Shown here: positions 1 through 7,684 of the stretch, in pieces
How the letters are laid out: each line of letters begins with the position of its first letter
Numbering within the stretch: position 1 is the stretch's first letter
NCBI GenBank assembly: GCA_963662375.2
Contig: CAXXRP010000005.1
Coordinates: 372,001 to 436,000, forward strand
Source of the DNA: UBA11612 sp963662375
Lineage (GTDB): Bacteria; Pseudomonadota; Alphaproteobacteria; Rhodospirillales; Rhodospirillaceae
Direction: 5' to 3'
Length of the DNA: 64,000 nt
Notes under the pieces: generated by a model
The model's database searches: none
What the model was told of the DNA's origin: nothing
Seen by the model: only the letters and a program-made list of their open reading frames with translations
Made by a program: the position numbers and the translations under genes

Positions 1-1008
1 GGCCGTGTCGGACCAGCGCGGCAGACATTGCCCATGCGCCCAGGCCGCTGTGGCCATTTTCGATCGCTCATCGTCGTCAGTCAGTATGCGGCGTAAGGCC
101 AAAGCGAGTGCTTTCGGATCATCCGGCGGCACAAGCAGTCCAGCATCATCTGGCACGGTATCGGTTACCGCCCCCGCCGCACAAGCGACTATGGGTAAGC
201 CATGCGCCAACGCTTCCGCGAAGGCCATGCCATAACCTTCGTGCCGTGACGGCAGAACAAATACGCTAGATCGATCATATATCTCACTCAATTCGCTTGC
301 CGTGACTTCACCGCAAAGGTCAATTCTCTTTTCGAGTTCACCCGACTTGATCAATGCGCGGACAGCCGCCGTTGTTTCGGGCTCGCGGGATAAACCGCCC
401 ACACATACGCTGGTCCAGCCGAGGTCGGCGATGGCCCGGAGCGCGGGAACCAGAACGTCATAGCCTTTGCGGTAGGTCACGGTGGCCACGGTAAGCAATT
501 GAGGCACAGCGTTATAGTCCCATGCACGCGCCGCCGGATCGGTGCCCGGAAGAGCGACATGTATATTTGCCCCGGGCACGTCATAGCGCGTGGCTAACGT
601 ATGTGCCGTATCGGAGCCCGTTGTCACAACGACGCGCGCTTCCTTTAATGCCGTCTTTTCAGATGCATACAAACGATCCGCATTTGCACCAGAGAGCCCC
701 GTCTCGAGCGCAAGCGGATGATGAACCAGCGCGATAAATTTCAATTCGAGCCCGTCCAAGATGGAACGCGACATTGCACCGAAGGCCAAACCGTCCACCA
801 GCACCACGGCACCTGATGGGAGACCCTCGAAAACTTTACGAGTGTTTAGAAAATCGCTGGTGGATGGCTCGGGGTATCCGGCAGCCAGAGGAATGAGGCG
901 CGGGCGCCATCCGGCATTGGGCAGCTCCTCAATCAGGCGCCGGGCGTAGATATAGCCGCCGGTCAACGTCTCCACATCGCCCGGGACCGCGAACCAAACG
1001 TCACGCAC
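1..1008 (-). CDS. GT4-type glycosyltransferase, C-terminus cut by the window edge
   Basis: Read on the minus strand from a GTG 13 bases after the stop of the upstream gene; an in-frame TGA lies just before it, so no longer start is possible. The 336 visible residues have the two-Rossmann-fold pattern of a GT-B retaining glycosyltransferase. An N-terminal domain contains a GGYIYARRL segment. The C-terminal nucleotide-sugar domain begins near residue 180 (LLTVATVTYRKGYDVL) and ends with the acidic EX7E-type motif HEGYGMAFAEALAHG near residue 280. Family knowledge: such enzymes move a sugar from an NDP-sugar to lipid, polysaccharide or small-molecule acceptors. The substrate cannot be read from sequence. 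It is probably co-transcribed with the pterin-synthase-like and dehydrogenase genes behind it, which suggests one pathway. The open frame runs off base 1. Confidence 0.85.
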   Translation of the reverse strand, partial: MRDVWFAVPGDVETLTGGYIYARRLIEELPNAGWRPRLIPLAAGYPEPSTSDFLNTRKVFEGLPSGAVVLVDGLAFGAMSRSILDGLELKFIALVHHPLALETGLSGANADRLYASEKTALKEARVVVTTGSDTAHTLATRYDVPGANIHVALPGTDPAARAWDYNAVPQLLTVATVTYRKGYDVLVPALRAIADLGWTSVCVGGLSREPETTAAVRALIKSGELEKRIDLCGEVTASELSEIYDRSSVFVLPSRHEGYGMAFAEALAHGLPIVACAAGAVTDTVPDDAGLLVPPDDPKALALALRRILTDDDERSKMATAAWAHGQCLPRWSDTA

Positions 1009-1021
1009 TTGCGGCGCTCAT

Positions 1022-1420
1022 TCAGATGCCGGCTTCATATGCGGCGAGTGCCGTGTGGGATTCGCGCAACGTGATCTTCAATCGTGTCAGACCGGCGGCA
1101 GAAGGACCGAGGTGGCCATCGCCGATGGCAGCCTCAATCCTGTCGAACGCCCATTTCGCCACGGCCTCCGTTGTTGAACGGCGTCCTTTGAAGTCGGGGT
1201 GTTCGTCCAGATTTGCATAATTGATCGCGGACAGAATGTTTTTCACTGCGTCCGTTGCTAGCCTGATGTCCACGACGATATCGTTTTCGTCCAGCTGCGG
1301 TCGCATAAAACTCACGTCGATGACGTAAGTGGCTCCGTGAAGTTTTTGCGCAGGCCCGAAAACCTCGCCTTTGATGCTGTGGGCGATCATCACGTGGTCG
1401 CGAACTTCGACGGTGTACAT
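1022..1420 (-). CDS. 6-pyruvoyl-tetrahydropterin synthase-like (QueD fold) protein
   Basis: This 132-residue protein has the length and layout of the PTPS/QueD family (T-fold enzymes acting on dihydroneopterin triphosphate). Visible are a first zinc-type histidine in MIAHSI (H13), a second in KLHGATY (H28), an LDEHPDF stretch where QueD has LDHHYLN, and a C-terminal ES pair (RESH). The canonical HGH ligand pair is HGA here, so the third zinc histidine is missing, and no catalytic cysteine precedes it. From memory, the same FGPAQ-LHGATY signature recurs in an alphaproteobacterial paralogue group, so this is a subfamily trait rather than damage. It is unlikely to be the queuosine enzyme. It lies between the dehydrogenase and the glycosyltransferase, with 17- and 13-base gaps, so an operon is likely. 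Confidence 0.8.
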   Translation of the reverse strand: MYTVEVRDHVMIAHSIKGEVFGPAQKLHGATYVIDVSFMRPQLDENDIVVDIRLATDAVKNILSAINYANLDEHPDFKGRRSTTEAVAKWAFDRIEAAIGDGHLGPSAAGLTRLKITLRESHTALAAYEAGI

Positions 1421-1437
1421 AGATGTTGTCCTTCGGG

Positions 1438-2424
1438 TCAGGGATAGCTCAAAACAGTCATAAGACCTGAGCTATCATCAGCGAGAACCTTCGGCAACGC
1501 CATCGGTGCGTCGCCAAAATTGATTTCACCAGTAATCAAAGCATCAAATTTCGGGTCCTCAAGGTGATCTAGCGCTTTTTGCATCCGCTGCGCCAGCGTC
1601 CACTGAGCGCGGCGAGACGGCGGAATCGCACCCACCTGTGAAGAGATAAGCCGTAGCCGGCGAGAATGGAACGCTTCGCCCAGAGACAAGGATACCGCCC
1701 GGTCACCAAACCAGCTGGCCTCGATGATCCTGCCGTCTGGAGCCGCGCATTGCAGCGCCTGTTTTAAGCCGGTCTCGGTGGCGCTTGTGTGGATGACCAC
1801 GTGCTGATCGCCGGGTGCGTTTTCTGGCATCGCAAATTTGGCACCGAGTAGTCGCGCCTCACGCGCGCGCGCGGCATCGATGTCAACAACTGTGACGTTG
1901 TTGTCGCTGGATTGCGCGGCCAGTCCAGCAATTAAAAGACCGAGCACGCCGCCGCCGATGATGAGAATACGCTCTCCCGGCGTTATACCTGCATCCCATA
2001 GCACATTCACCGCTGTTTCCATGTTTGCCACCAAGGCTGCCCGTTTGAGCGGCACGCCGTCGGGAATCAGGTGAATGTGTGAGGCGTCAACGCACAAAAT
2101 TTGCTGATGGGGATGAAGGACAAAAGCCCTCTGGCGCAGTATTTCGTCCGGGCCGCCAATAATTTCTCCGGTCAGGGCATAGCCGTACTTAACCGGAAAT
2201 GGAAATTCTCCGTCCTGGTGCGGACAGCGCATGCGGCGGTATTCCGAACTTGGGACGCGCCCCCGAAAAACGAGGCGTTCCGTGCCCCGGCTGATACCGG
2301 AGAAATGTGCCTTCACAATCACCTCGCCCGACTTTGGAGGCGGCATATCCACGTCACGCAGTTCAACACGATCCGCCGCCGTATACCAAAGGGCCTGAGA
2401 TTGCTGCGTCAACTTATCTAGCAT
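1438..2424 (-). CDS. Medium-chain (zinc-type) alcohol dehydrogenase family protein
   Basis: The 328-residue protein has a GroES-like N-terminal half (SGISRGTERLVF near residue 45) and a Rossmann half with the dinucleotide motif IIGGGVLGLLIAG near residue 160. The usual catalytic GHE and structural four-cysteine zinc segments of classical alcohol dehydrogenases are not evident, so zinc dependence is doubtful. Reaction: NAD(P)-linked oxidation or reduction of an unknown alcohol or carbonyl. The ATG follows directly on the stop of the upstream membrane-protein gene (TAAATG), a sign of co-transcription. In my memory of alphaproteobacterial genomes, this enzyme often travels with a PTPS-like protein and a glycosyltransferase; the pathway has no assigned product that I know of. 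Confidence 0.8.
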   Translation of the reverse strand: MLDKLTQQSQALWYTAADRVELRDVDMPPPKSGEVIVKAHFSGISRGTERLVFRGRVPSSEYRRMRCPHQDGEFPFPVKYGYALTGEIIGGPDEILRQRAFVLHPHQQILCVDASHIHLIPDGVPLKRAALVANMETAVNVLWDAGITPGERILIIGGGVLGLLIAGLAAQSSDNNVTVVDIDAARAREARLLGAKFAMPENAPGDQHVVIHTSATETGLKQALQCAAPDGRIIEASWFGDRAVSLSLGEAFHSRRLRLISSQVGAIPPSRRAQWTLAQRMQKALDHLEDPKFDALITGEINFGDAPMALPKVLADDSSGLMTVLSYP

Positions 2425-2812
2425 TTAGGGCACCACCCTCTTTTTTGAACCGCGCGCGATCCAGAGACCGATGGCGGGAAACAGAAAGAGCTCTGCGAGC
2501 AGCGAACCGACCACTCCCGACGCCGTTAAAACATCGGCGCGCAATATTGACAGCTGTGCAACTCCGCCGATGAAGATCAAGAAGGTGATGGCCATCAAAA
2601 CGGGTCGCAAATGATCAAGGGCATAACTACCTGCCACGAAGATCAGCTCGGCGCCTAAAAACTCCGCCCAAAAACCTGACATGACTGTCCTGACCCAGGA
2701 AATCGGCCTGGTGTGTGATGGTGAAGAAATCCGTTGATCCTTGCCATCCCATGGTCGCGATGCCGCCCAAGGAAACGTTAAGCCCCAAAAAAAACGATAG
2801 AGAGCCCAACAA
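2425..2812 (-). pseudogene. Frameshifted DUF4345-like small membrane protein
   Basis: Two overlapping frames together read as one small four-helix membrane protein of the DUF4345 type. The first frame, from a TTG at 2812, gives LLGSLSFFLGLNVSLGG and then HVRFLGG. The second resumes with FLGAELIFVAGSYALDHLRP and two further hydrophobic helices to the stop at 2425. The switch falls on a run of five T (minus strand) at 2657-2661, where loss of one T or gain of two restores the family pattern. An alternative 161-codon frame starting at 2910 has an N-terminus unlike any membrane protein and is probably spurious. It sits directly before the dehydrogenase. The break may be real decay or a homopolymer error. 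Confidence 0.5.
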
Positions 2813-3013
2813 CTGGAAGTGCCGCTCGTAAGATCATCTAAAGGACCTCCTCGTTCGACTCTTTTCAATTCTACGGGCCCATTTAACGATTCCCTCAAGT
2901 CAAAGTCCAACTACAGTTCAATTGGCTCGGGTGTAGTTACTATTTGAGTTGTTTCACTCCATGACGGCGCTTAGGGTTTTCGACAAAAGGTAGACTAGGG
3001 GAAGTGTCGGTTC

Positions 3014-3909
3014 ATGGGTTTCAAGGATCACAAAGTCGAAACATCCGAGCTGTCGGTAAATTACCTACGCGAGGGCAAGGGCCCACTACTGATTTTATTA
3101 CATGGCTGGCCGGAGTTTGGGCGCGTGTGGAAAGAAAACATCCCTGCCCTCGCTGCAAAATTCGACATCATCGTGCCCGAGTTGCGCGGCTTCGGCGACA
3201 CCCGGCGCCGAGACGGCATGTCTGTCGAAAATACCACCGCCGATATTCTCACCACCGACCTTAAGGAATTTTTGGACGCGATGAAAATCGAGCGGGCTTC
3301 CATCGTCAGCCACGACGTAGGCGCATACGCGGCGCAAGGGTTTGCGCGGGCCTATCCGAATTGCACCGCCCCGCCCTGTTCTTCTTCGACTGCCCGTATG
3401 CGGGCGTAGGTACCCGTTGGGGCGAGGCCTCGCATCTCAAGGAAATGTGCTACCAATATTTCCACCAATGGCCGATGGCCGAGGAATTGGTGGGCTATAA
3501 CCGCGACACGTGCCACATCTACTTCAAGCATTGCCTTACCCGTTGGGCCGCCGATCCTCATGCGTTCGACAAAGATCTCGAACTTTGGGTCGATAACTTC
3601 ATGAAGCCCGGCAACATAAAAGGCGGAATGGAGTGGTACCGGGGCGTCCTAGCTATGCGTCTAAAATGGATCCCCGAGGGGGCGCCAAAAGCAGACCCCA
3701 TTACCTGCCCCACCCGTGTGTTCTGGGGCGAGAAGGATAGTATTTCTAAGATTGAATGGGCCGATAACCTCGGCGACTATTTTTCGAACGTGAAATTTTC
3801 GGCTGCGCCGGATGCGGGTCATTTCGTGCACTACGAAAAACCCGAGATGTCCAACAAGAAAATGCTGGCTTTCTTTACTCCTCTTACCGACGGGATTGGG
3901 TGGAAGTAG
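3014..3909 (+). pseudogene. Alpha/beta hydrolase (haloacetate dehalogenase/epoxide hydrolase type), one frameshift
   Basis: The N-terminal frame (3014 to 3409) carries the oxyanion motif HGWPEF and the nucleophile elbow SHDVGAYAAQGFA, where Asp is the expected nucleophile of dehalogenases and epoxide hydrolases. After AYPN the protein continues in another frame (LHRPALFFFDCPYAG), with the acid residue in VFWGEKDS and the catalytic histidine in DAGHFVHYEKP. The break is at 3361, where restoring one T (AATTG to AATTTG) joins the frames. The joined product would be about 298 residues, normal for the family. All three catalytic positions survive, so either the inactivation is recent or this is a single-base assembly error. 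The natural substrate cannot be told. Confidence 0.8.
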
Positions 3910-3923
3910 ATAAGAGATAGCAG

Positions 3924-4577
3924 TTACATATACTTCGCGGTCTTAGCGGCATCAGCAAAGCTTTTGCCCGCGTGGAGCTCTTTTTCCACCTCCAGATCCT
4001 GCGACAACTTTTTCTCTGCCACCCTTAGGACGCGCACAATGTCGTTCTTGGGCACGACGACAATGCCGGTGTCATCGCCGATCACTAGATCGCCAGAGTT
4101 TACTTTGATTCCGCCGATGGTCACCGGTACGTCCATGCCCTCCAACGTCACCCGCATTTTGCCCGTCGTCGGTGTCACATGGCGGGTGGCCACCCACACA
4201 TCGGTTGCCCGGATATCCTCAAGATCCCGGCAGGTACCGTCCACTACGACTGCCGCCGCGCCGCTCTGCTTCGCCGCGAATGCAGCCAAACCGCCGAAGG
4301 TAGAGATCTCTGCGCCGCTCAAATCCACCATCAGCACCCTGTCCGGTCCCAGCGCCTCGAGCATAGGCCCTGCGCCCAACTCTGCTTTCTCGAAGTCGCC
4401 CCGTGTGCCTGCCCGCTGCTTGGCGGTTACAGCGATAACCGCGAAACGCTCGCCGCCGCTGCGCCATGTCATCCCACGGACCACACCGTCAATGGCAAAA
4501 TCATCCAGGGCATCAGACCATGTACTGGTACCGATTCGCGCACAGTTTTCTAGGAGGTCAGCCACGTTACTGTTCAT
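3924..4577 (-). CDS. RraA-like / 4-hydroxy-4-methyl-2-oxoglutarate aldolase family protein
   Basis: The 217 residues match the RraA/HMG-aldolase fold in length and pattern. The GGLAAFAAKQSG stretch (residues 95-106) leads into VVDGTCRDLED, holding the Arg117-Asp118 pair that binds oxo-acid and metal in the aldolase branch. Catabolic members cleave 4-hydroxy-4-methyl-2-oxoglutarate or decarboxylate oxaloacetate, usually with Mg2+; others bind RNase E as RraA. Here the R-D pair and the neighbours (aldolase and hydrolase remnants) favour a metabolic role. It converges with the hydrolase gene and faces a divergent region that holds an inverted repeat. Confidence 0.85.
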   Translation of the reverse strand: MNSNVADLLENCARIGTSTWSDALDDFAIDGVVRGMTWRSGGERFAVIAVTAKQRAGTRGDFEKAELGAGPMLEALGPDRVLMVDLSGAEISTFGGLAAFAAKQSGAAAVVVDGTCRDLEDIRATDVWVATRHVTPTTGKMRVTLEGMDVPVTIGGIKVNSGDLVIGDDTGIVVVPKNDIVRVLRVAEKKLSQDLEVEKELHAGKSFADAAKTAKYM

Positions 4578-4643
4578 AAATGCGGTCCTTTTGAGCGTGC
4601 TGTTACAACCCCGTCATATTATTAATAGACCGAGCCTAACCGA

Positions 4644-4673
4644 ATAGTTCAATTGTTCGTAGAGTTGAACTAT
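4644..4673. promoter_or_regulatory. Operator-like inverted repeat upstream of the RraA-like gene
   Basis: A perfect 9-base inverted repeat (ATAGTTCAA ... TTGAACTAT) with a 12-base spacer lies between the divergent RraA-like gene (start 4577) and the 38-codon ORF (start 4744). The spacing suits a dimeric repressor or activator. The core AGTTCAATTG also occurs at 2915-2924, in the divergent gap between the frameshifted membrane-protein gene and the hydrolase. No regulator gene is visible nearby. Confidence 0.4.
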
Positions 4674-4743
4674 GGGAATAAACAAATATATTCTCATGCA
4701 TACCAGAACATAACGAATCGCTCTATCAAGGAGACGGAATCAT

Positions 4744-4860
4744 ATGGCCAGGAAGCTCGACGCACGCAGAAAAAAACTTAAGTCGGAATTCACCAAAGCG
4801 CCGCTAACGAGCAATTTTCTCAACTCTTCGTTACGCGTATCTTCAAGAAATGAATTATGA
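4744..4860 (+). CDS. 38-residue basic leader ORF
   Basis: An ATG at 4744, preceded by AAGGAG at 4728-4733, opens 38 codons beginning MARKLDARRKKLKSEF and ending at a TGA (4858-4860) that overlaps the first ATG of the next gene. The peptide is very basic at its N-terminus and has no recognised domain. The overlap suggests translational coupling to the secreted protein downstream. It could be a leader peptide, a small protein of its own, or the worn start of a lost gene. Confidence 0.4.
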   Translation: MARKLDARRKKLKSEFTKAPLTSNFLNSSLRVSSRNEL

Positions 4861-5165
4861 TGATAAAAATTTATGCGCTGCTTTCCACGCTTTTCGCTTT
4901 GTCCGCGTCTCCGGCGACCGCTGCAACGTTTACGGCGACAGCTGAAGGCAATACCGTCACCATTTTTAGTAAGTCCGACAAGGTAGAATTGTGCGATGTT
5001 TATGTGGACTTTTCATATTGGTATAAGGGCAAGCGTGAATACACGGTAACGCATTGTCCGAACAGAATCATCGTTATCTCGGATAAGGCTAAAGTGTGCA
5101 ATGCCCACCATGTCGAAATTGTGGATCCGAGGATCGAAGGGTCCGTGGTATTCGAGTGCGAGTAG
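4857..5165 (+). CDS. Small secreted protein with four cysteines
   Basis: The 102-residue product starts with a clear Sec signal peptide (IYALLSTLFALSASPATAA), with cleavage likely after residue 22 or 23. The mature part of about 80 residues is beta-rich by pattern and has four cysteines (in VELCDVY, THCPN, KVCNAH and the C-terminal ECE), enough for two disulfides in the periplasm. I do not recognise a family. Two start codons stand in tandem at 4857 and 4860. The preceding 38-codon ORF overlaps it, and decayed aldolase sequence follows. Confidence 0.6.
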   Translation: MMIKIYALLSTLFALSASPATAATFTATAEGNTVTIFSKSDKVELCDVYVDFSYWYKGKREYTVTHCPNRIIVISDKAKVCNAHHVEIVDPRIEGSVVFECE

Positions 5166-5202
5166 ACGCGGCCGCCGCTGCGCGGATCGCGCGGCATTGC
5201 CG

Positions 5203-5527
5203 TCAGGGCGCTATCGCGGCGCGGCAGGCTTCCGCCGCCGTTTTCAAGGAGCGTCCCAGCCATTTCAAGTCGATGGACAAAATGATAAAGCGCGCGCCCT
5301 TATCGCGCCATTCCGGTAATTCGCTGGGATCGTTGATGTACATACCGACCGGGATGTCGCGTTCTTTCGCAGCAGTGAAAACCTTGTCCACGGCCTTCAA
5401 CACCACCGGCTCACGCAACGCGACCATGCACGCCGAGGGAAGTGGACAGGTCTGCCGGCCCCGGCATCAACCAGTCCACGTCTTCCTGTCGGTCGAGAAT
5501 TTCGTCAAGGCGCGTCTTGCGCCGCAT
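5203..5527 (-). pseudogene. HpcH/HpaI aldolase C-terminal remnant
   Basis: An upstream frame (5527 to 5411) reads LDEILDRQEDVDWLMPGPADLSTSLGV, the GPADLS(x)SLG segment of class II HpcH/HpaI-type aldolases. The tail continues in a second frame (5427 to 5203): VVLKAVDKVFTAAKERDIPVG, then a final helix. The N-terminal half of the barrel, with its metal-binding and arginine residues, is absent, and a frameshift separates the two pieces near 5425. Intact relatives have about 250 residues; about 100 remain here. It is non-functional. It supports the idea that this locus once carried an oxo-acid aldolase pathway beside the RraA-like enzyme. Confidence 0.75.
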
Positions 5528-5660
5528 GTCCTTCAAAGTCCGCTCGGCGGCGTCCTGATGACGTTCTGTTCTATGTCTCATCGTTCACTCCTCAACGGTG
5601 ACGATGGGCCAAAAACACTCCTTTAGGCAATTACACTAGTTTGTCCCAGTAGTGCTGACG

Positions 5661-6131
5661 TCAGACACTGAGTCCGATATCATCCGCGACCTCCGTCACC
5701 GTGCCGTCGATGCCGATTACATAAAGGCGGCCCGGCGAGAATGATGGGGTGTCTAGATCAACGTCTATGGCTACCACCGAAACCGAGCCCACATAAATGC
5801 GACCCATGGAGTCCGTCGTCATGTCGTTAAAACCGAGCCGTTGCTGCGTCTCGTCCCTGTCAACCAGAACGTGTGTGTCCCACTGAATCGGATCGTCGAC
5901 GAACGGTTTATGGGCGACGCTGCGCCCGCCGACCACAAGACCGCCGCGTGCGTGCGGCACTAGGCCGCCGATCCCGCGCTGATATTTGATCACCTGCTCG
6001 ATTTTGTTGTCAGGTGTTATCTTGTAAACGCCGCCGTTACGAGCATCGGCGAAGACCAGCCCTTTTCCGGCAATGTACCTTGGCCCTTCAAATAAGCCGG
6101 CTTTGGCGGAATGAAGCAGTTTGAATTCAAT
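5661..6131 (-). pseudogene. SMP-30/gluconolactonase-like remnant
   Basis: The frame is open from 6131 and reads GLFEGPRYIAGKGLVFADARN followed by GGVYKITPDNKIEQ, the first blade of an SMP-30/gluconolactonase propeller. It continues through FNDMTTDSMGRIYVGS to TEVADDIGLSV and stops at 5661. Only about 156 residues remain of the usual 280-300; the C-terminal blades and their metal ligands are gone. No ATG or GTG precedes the domain in frame (the first is an internal GTG at 5993), so the start has been lost too. Confidence 0.7.
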
Positions 6132-6261
6132 TCACGACATATTCTACGCCGTAGTTATTCAGGGGCCGGATATTCATAAACACATTACCCATCTCGACAA
6201 CGGCCTTGTCCATTTCCTCGTCGTTGCACTGATGCGCCTCAAGGGCGCCAGTGCTTACCGA

Positions 6262-7128
6262 TCAATCCCTAAAGACGACGGTCTTTTTTTTATTAAGGAG
6301 CACGCGCCCCTCAAGGTACCATGCGACAGCCCGGGACAGCACGCGCCGTTCGATGTCCCGTCCCTTTTGGATCAGCGCTTTCGGCGTGTCTTGGTGGCTG
6401 GTGCGCTCTACGTCCTGCTCGATGATCGGCCCTTCATCAAGGTTGGCCGTCACGTAATGAGCCGTCGCGCCGATCACCTTAACCCCCCGCGCATGCGCTT
6501 GATGATAGGGTTTGGCGCCCTTGAATCCGGGCAGGAAGGAGTGATGAATATTTATACAGCGGCCCGCGAGCTTAATCGCTAAATCGTCGGATAGAATCTG
6601 CATGTAGCGGGCCAGGACCACCAAATTCACATTTTTGTCTTCGACGATTTTCCAAATCTCACCTTCCTGCTGGTCTCGTGTTTCGTCTGTCACTGGCAGA
6701 TAGTGGAAAGGAATTTCGCCGAAGTCATGATGCGCATAGACTTCGCGCGGATGGTTGGATACGATTGCGGCGATATCCATGGCCAGTTCACCAGTGCGCC
6801 ATCGATAGAGCAGGTCGGCCAGACAGTGATCGGACTGCGATACCAAAATCAGGACCTGCTGGCGGTCGGCTAGGTTTCGCGCGTTCCAGTCCATATCGAA
6901 TCGCGCCGCAGTCGCTCTGAATTTGGAGCGGAAGGCATCCAGACCCGCATCACCAACGAAGCTAAAGCCGATTCTGGCGAAGAAATTTCCCGTTTCCTCG
7001 TCGTCGTACTGATGCGCTTCACGTATATCCGCCCCGCTCTCAAAGAGCGTGGTCGCAACGGCCGCGACAATGCCGGGCCGGTTCTGGCACGAGAGGGTTA
7101 ATACGTAATAGTCGGCAGCCTTTGTCAT
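6262..7128 (-). CDS. purU: Formyltetrahydrofolate deformylase
   Basis: The enzyme hydrolyses 10-formyl-THF to THF and formate in the cytosol, supplying formate for purine synthesis or balancing one-carbon pools. From the ATG at 7128 it has 288 residues, the usual size; a longer frame to 7197 adds 23 residues not seen in the family. An ACT domain (residues 6-85, with NRPGIVAAVATTLFESGADI) is followed by a formyltransferase-fold domain. The catalytic Asn-His-Asp set is visible in NIHHSFLPGFKGA and HYVTANLDEGPII. The gene is intact although flanked by pseudogenes. Confidence 0.92.
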   Translation of the reverse strand: MTKAADYYVLTLSCQNRPGIVAAVATTLFESGADIREAHQYDDEETGNFFARIGFSFVGDAGLDAFRSKFRATAARFDMDWNARNLADRQQVLILVSQSDHCLADLLYRWRTGELAMDIAAIVSNHPREVYAHHDFGEIPFHYLPVTDETRDQQEGEIWKIVEDKNVNLVVLARYMQILSDDLAIKLAGRCINIHHSFLPGFKGAKPYHQAHARGVKVIGATAHYVTANLDEGPIIEQDVERTSHQDTPKALIQKGRDIERRVLSRAVAWYLEGRVLLNKKKTVVFRD

Positions 7129-7257
7129 TATCTTGCCAGTATTGCCAATTCGTGTGGGCTCATAGCACACTCCGCGGGCGCCCGGCAGCCTCTTCATTGT
7201 TGACGTCGGGCCGTATCAGCTTAACTTTCCCGCCGAACGCGAGCACCTGGGGGCACT

Positions 7258-7684
7258 ATGGACAAATCCAAACTTTATCCCGACACCTTGGCTCTGCACG
7301 GCGGTTGGCGTGCCGATCTCGCAGACAACGTCTTATCAATTCCGGGACACCGAACACGTCCCCAATTTGTTCGCTCTCAAGGAGCTGGGCAACATTTACA
7401 CCAGAATTATGAATCCGACGCAGGACGCCCTTGAGCAGCGCCTTGCGGCCATCGAAGGCGGCGTTGCCGCGCTTGCGGTTGCGTCGGCCTAGGCGGCGAC
7501 CACCTATTCTGTCTTCACCCTCGCCAGTGCCGGCGACAATATCGTCACGTCCACCGACCTCTACGGCGGGACGTGGAACCTCTTTGCCAATACCCTCAAG
7601 CAGATCGGCATTGAGGCGCGGTTCGTTGACCGAGCGGACCCGGATGCCTTTGCCCGCGCGACCACGGGCGTGCGCTGGTCTTAA
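7258..7684 (+). pseudogene. O-acetylhomoserine sulfhydrylase (MetY-like) N-terminal remnant
   Basis: The start reads MDKSKLYPDTLALHGGW, the normal beginning of MetY/Cys-Met PLP enzymes. It then jumps frame, skipping about ten residues, to VPISQTTSYQFRDTEH and GNIYTRIMNPTQDALEQRLA. At 7490-7492 a TAG replaces what is normally the Gln of the SGQAA motif. The frame then continues with GDNIVTSTDLYGGTWNLF and stops at 7682-7684, where the TonB receptor's 3' end begins. Three independent lesions (internal deletion, nonsense codon, lost C-terminus including the PLP lysine) mean it is dead. The receptor block probably replaced the rest of the gene. Confidence 0.85.

Noticed and set aside
7198..7257. 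Possible SAM-type riboswitch before the metY remnant
   Set aside because: SAM riboswitches do occur before metY in alphaproteobacteria, but I could not lay out the required helices and pseudoknot in these 60 bases.
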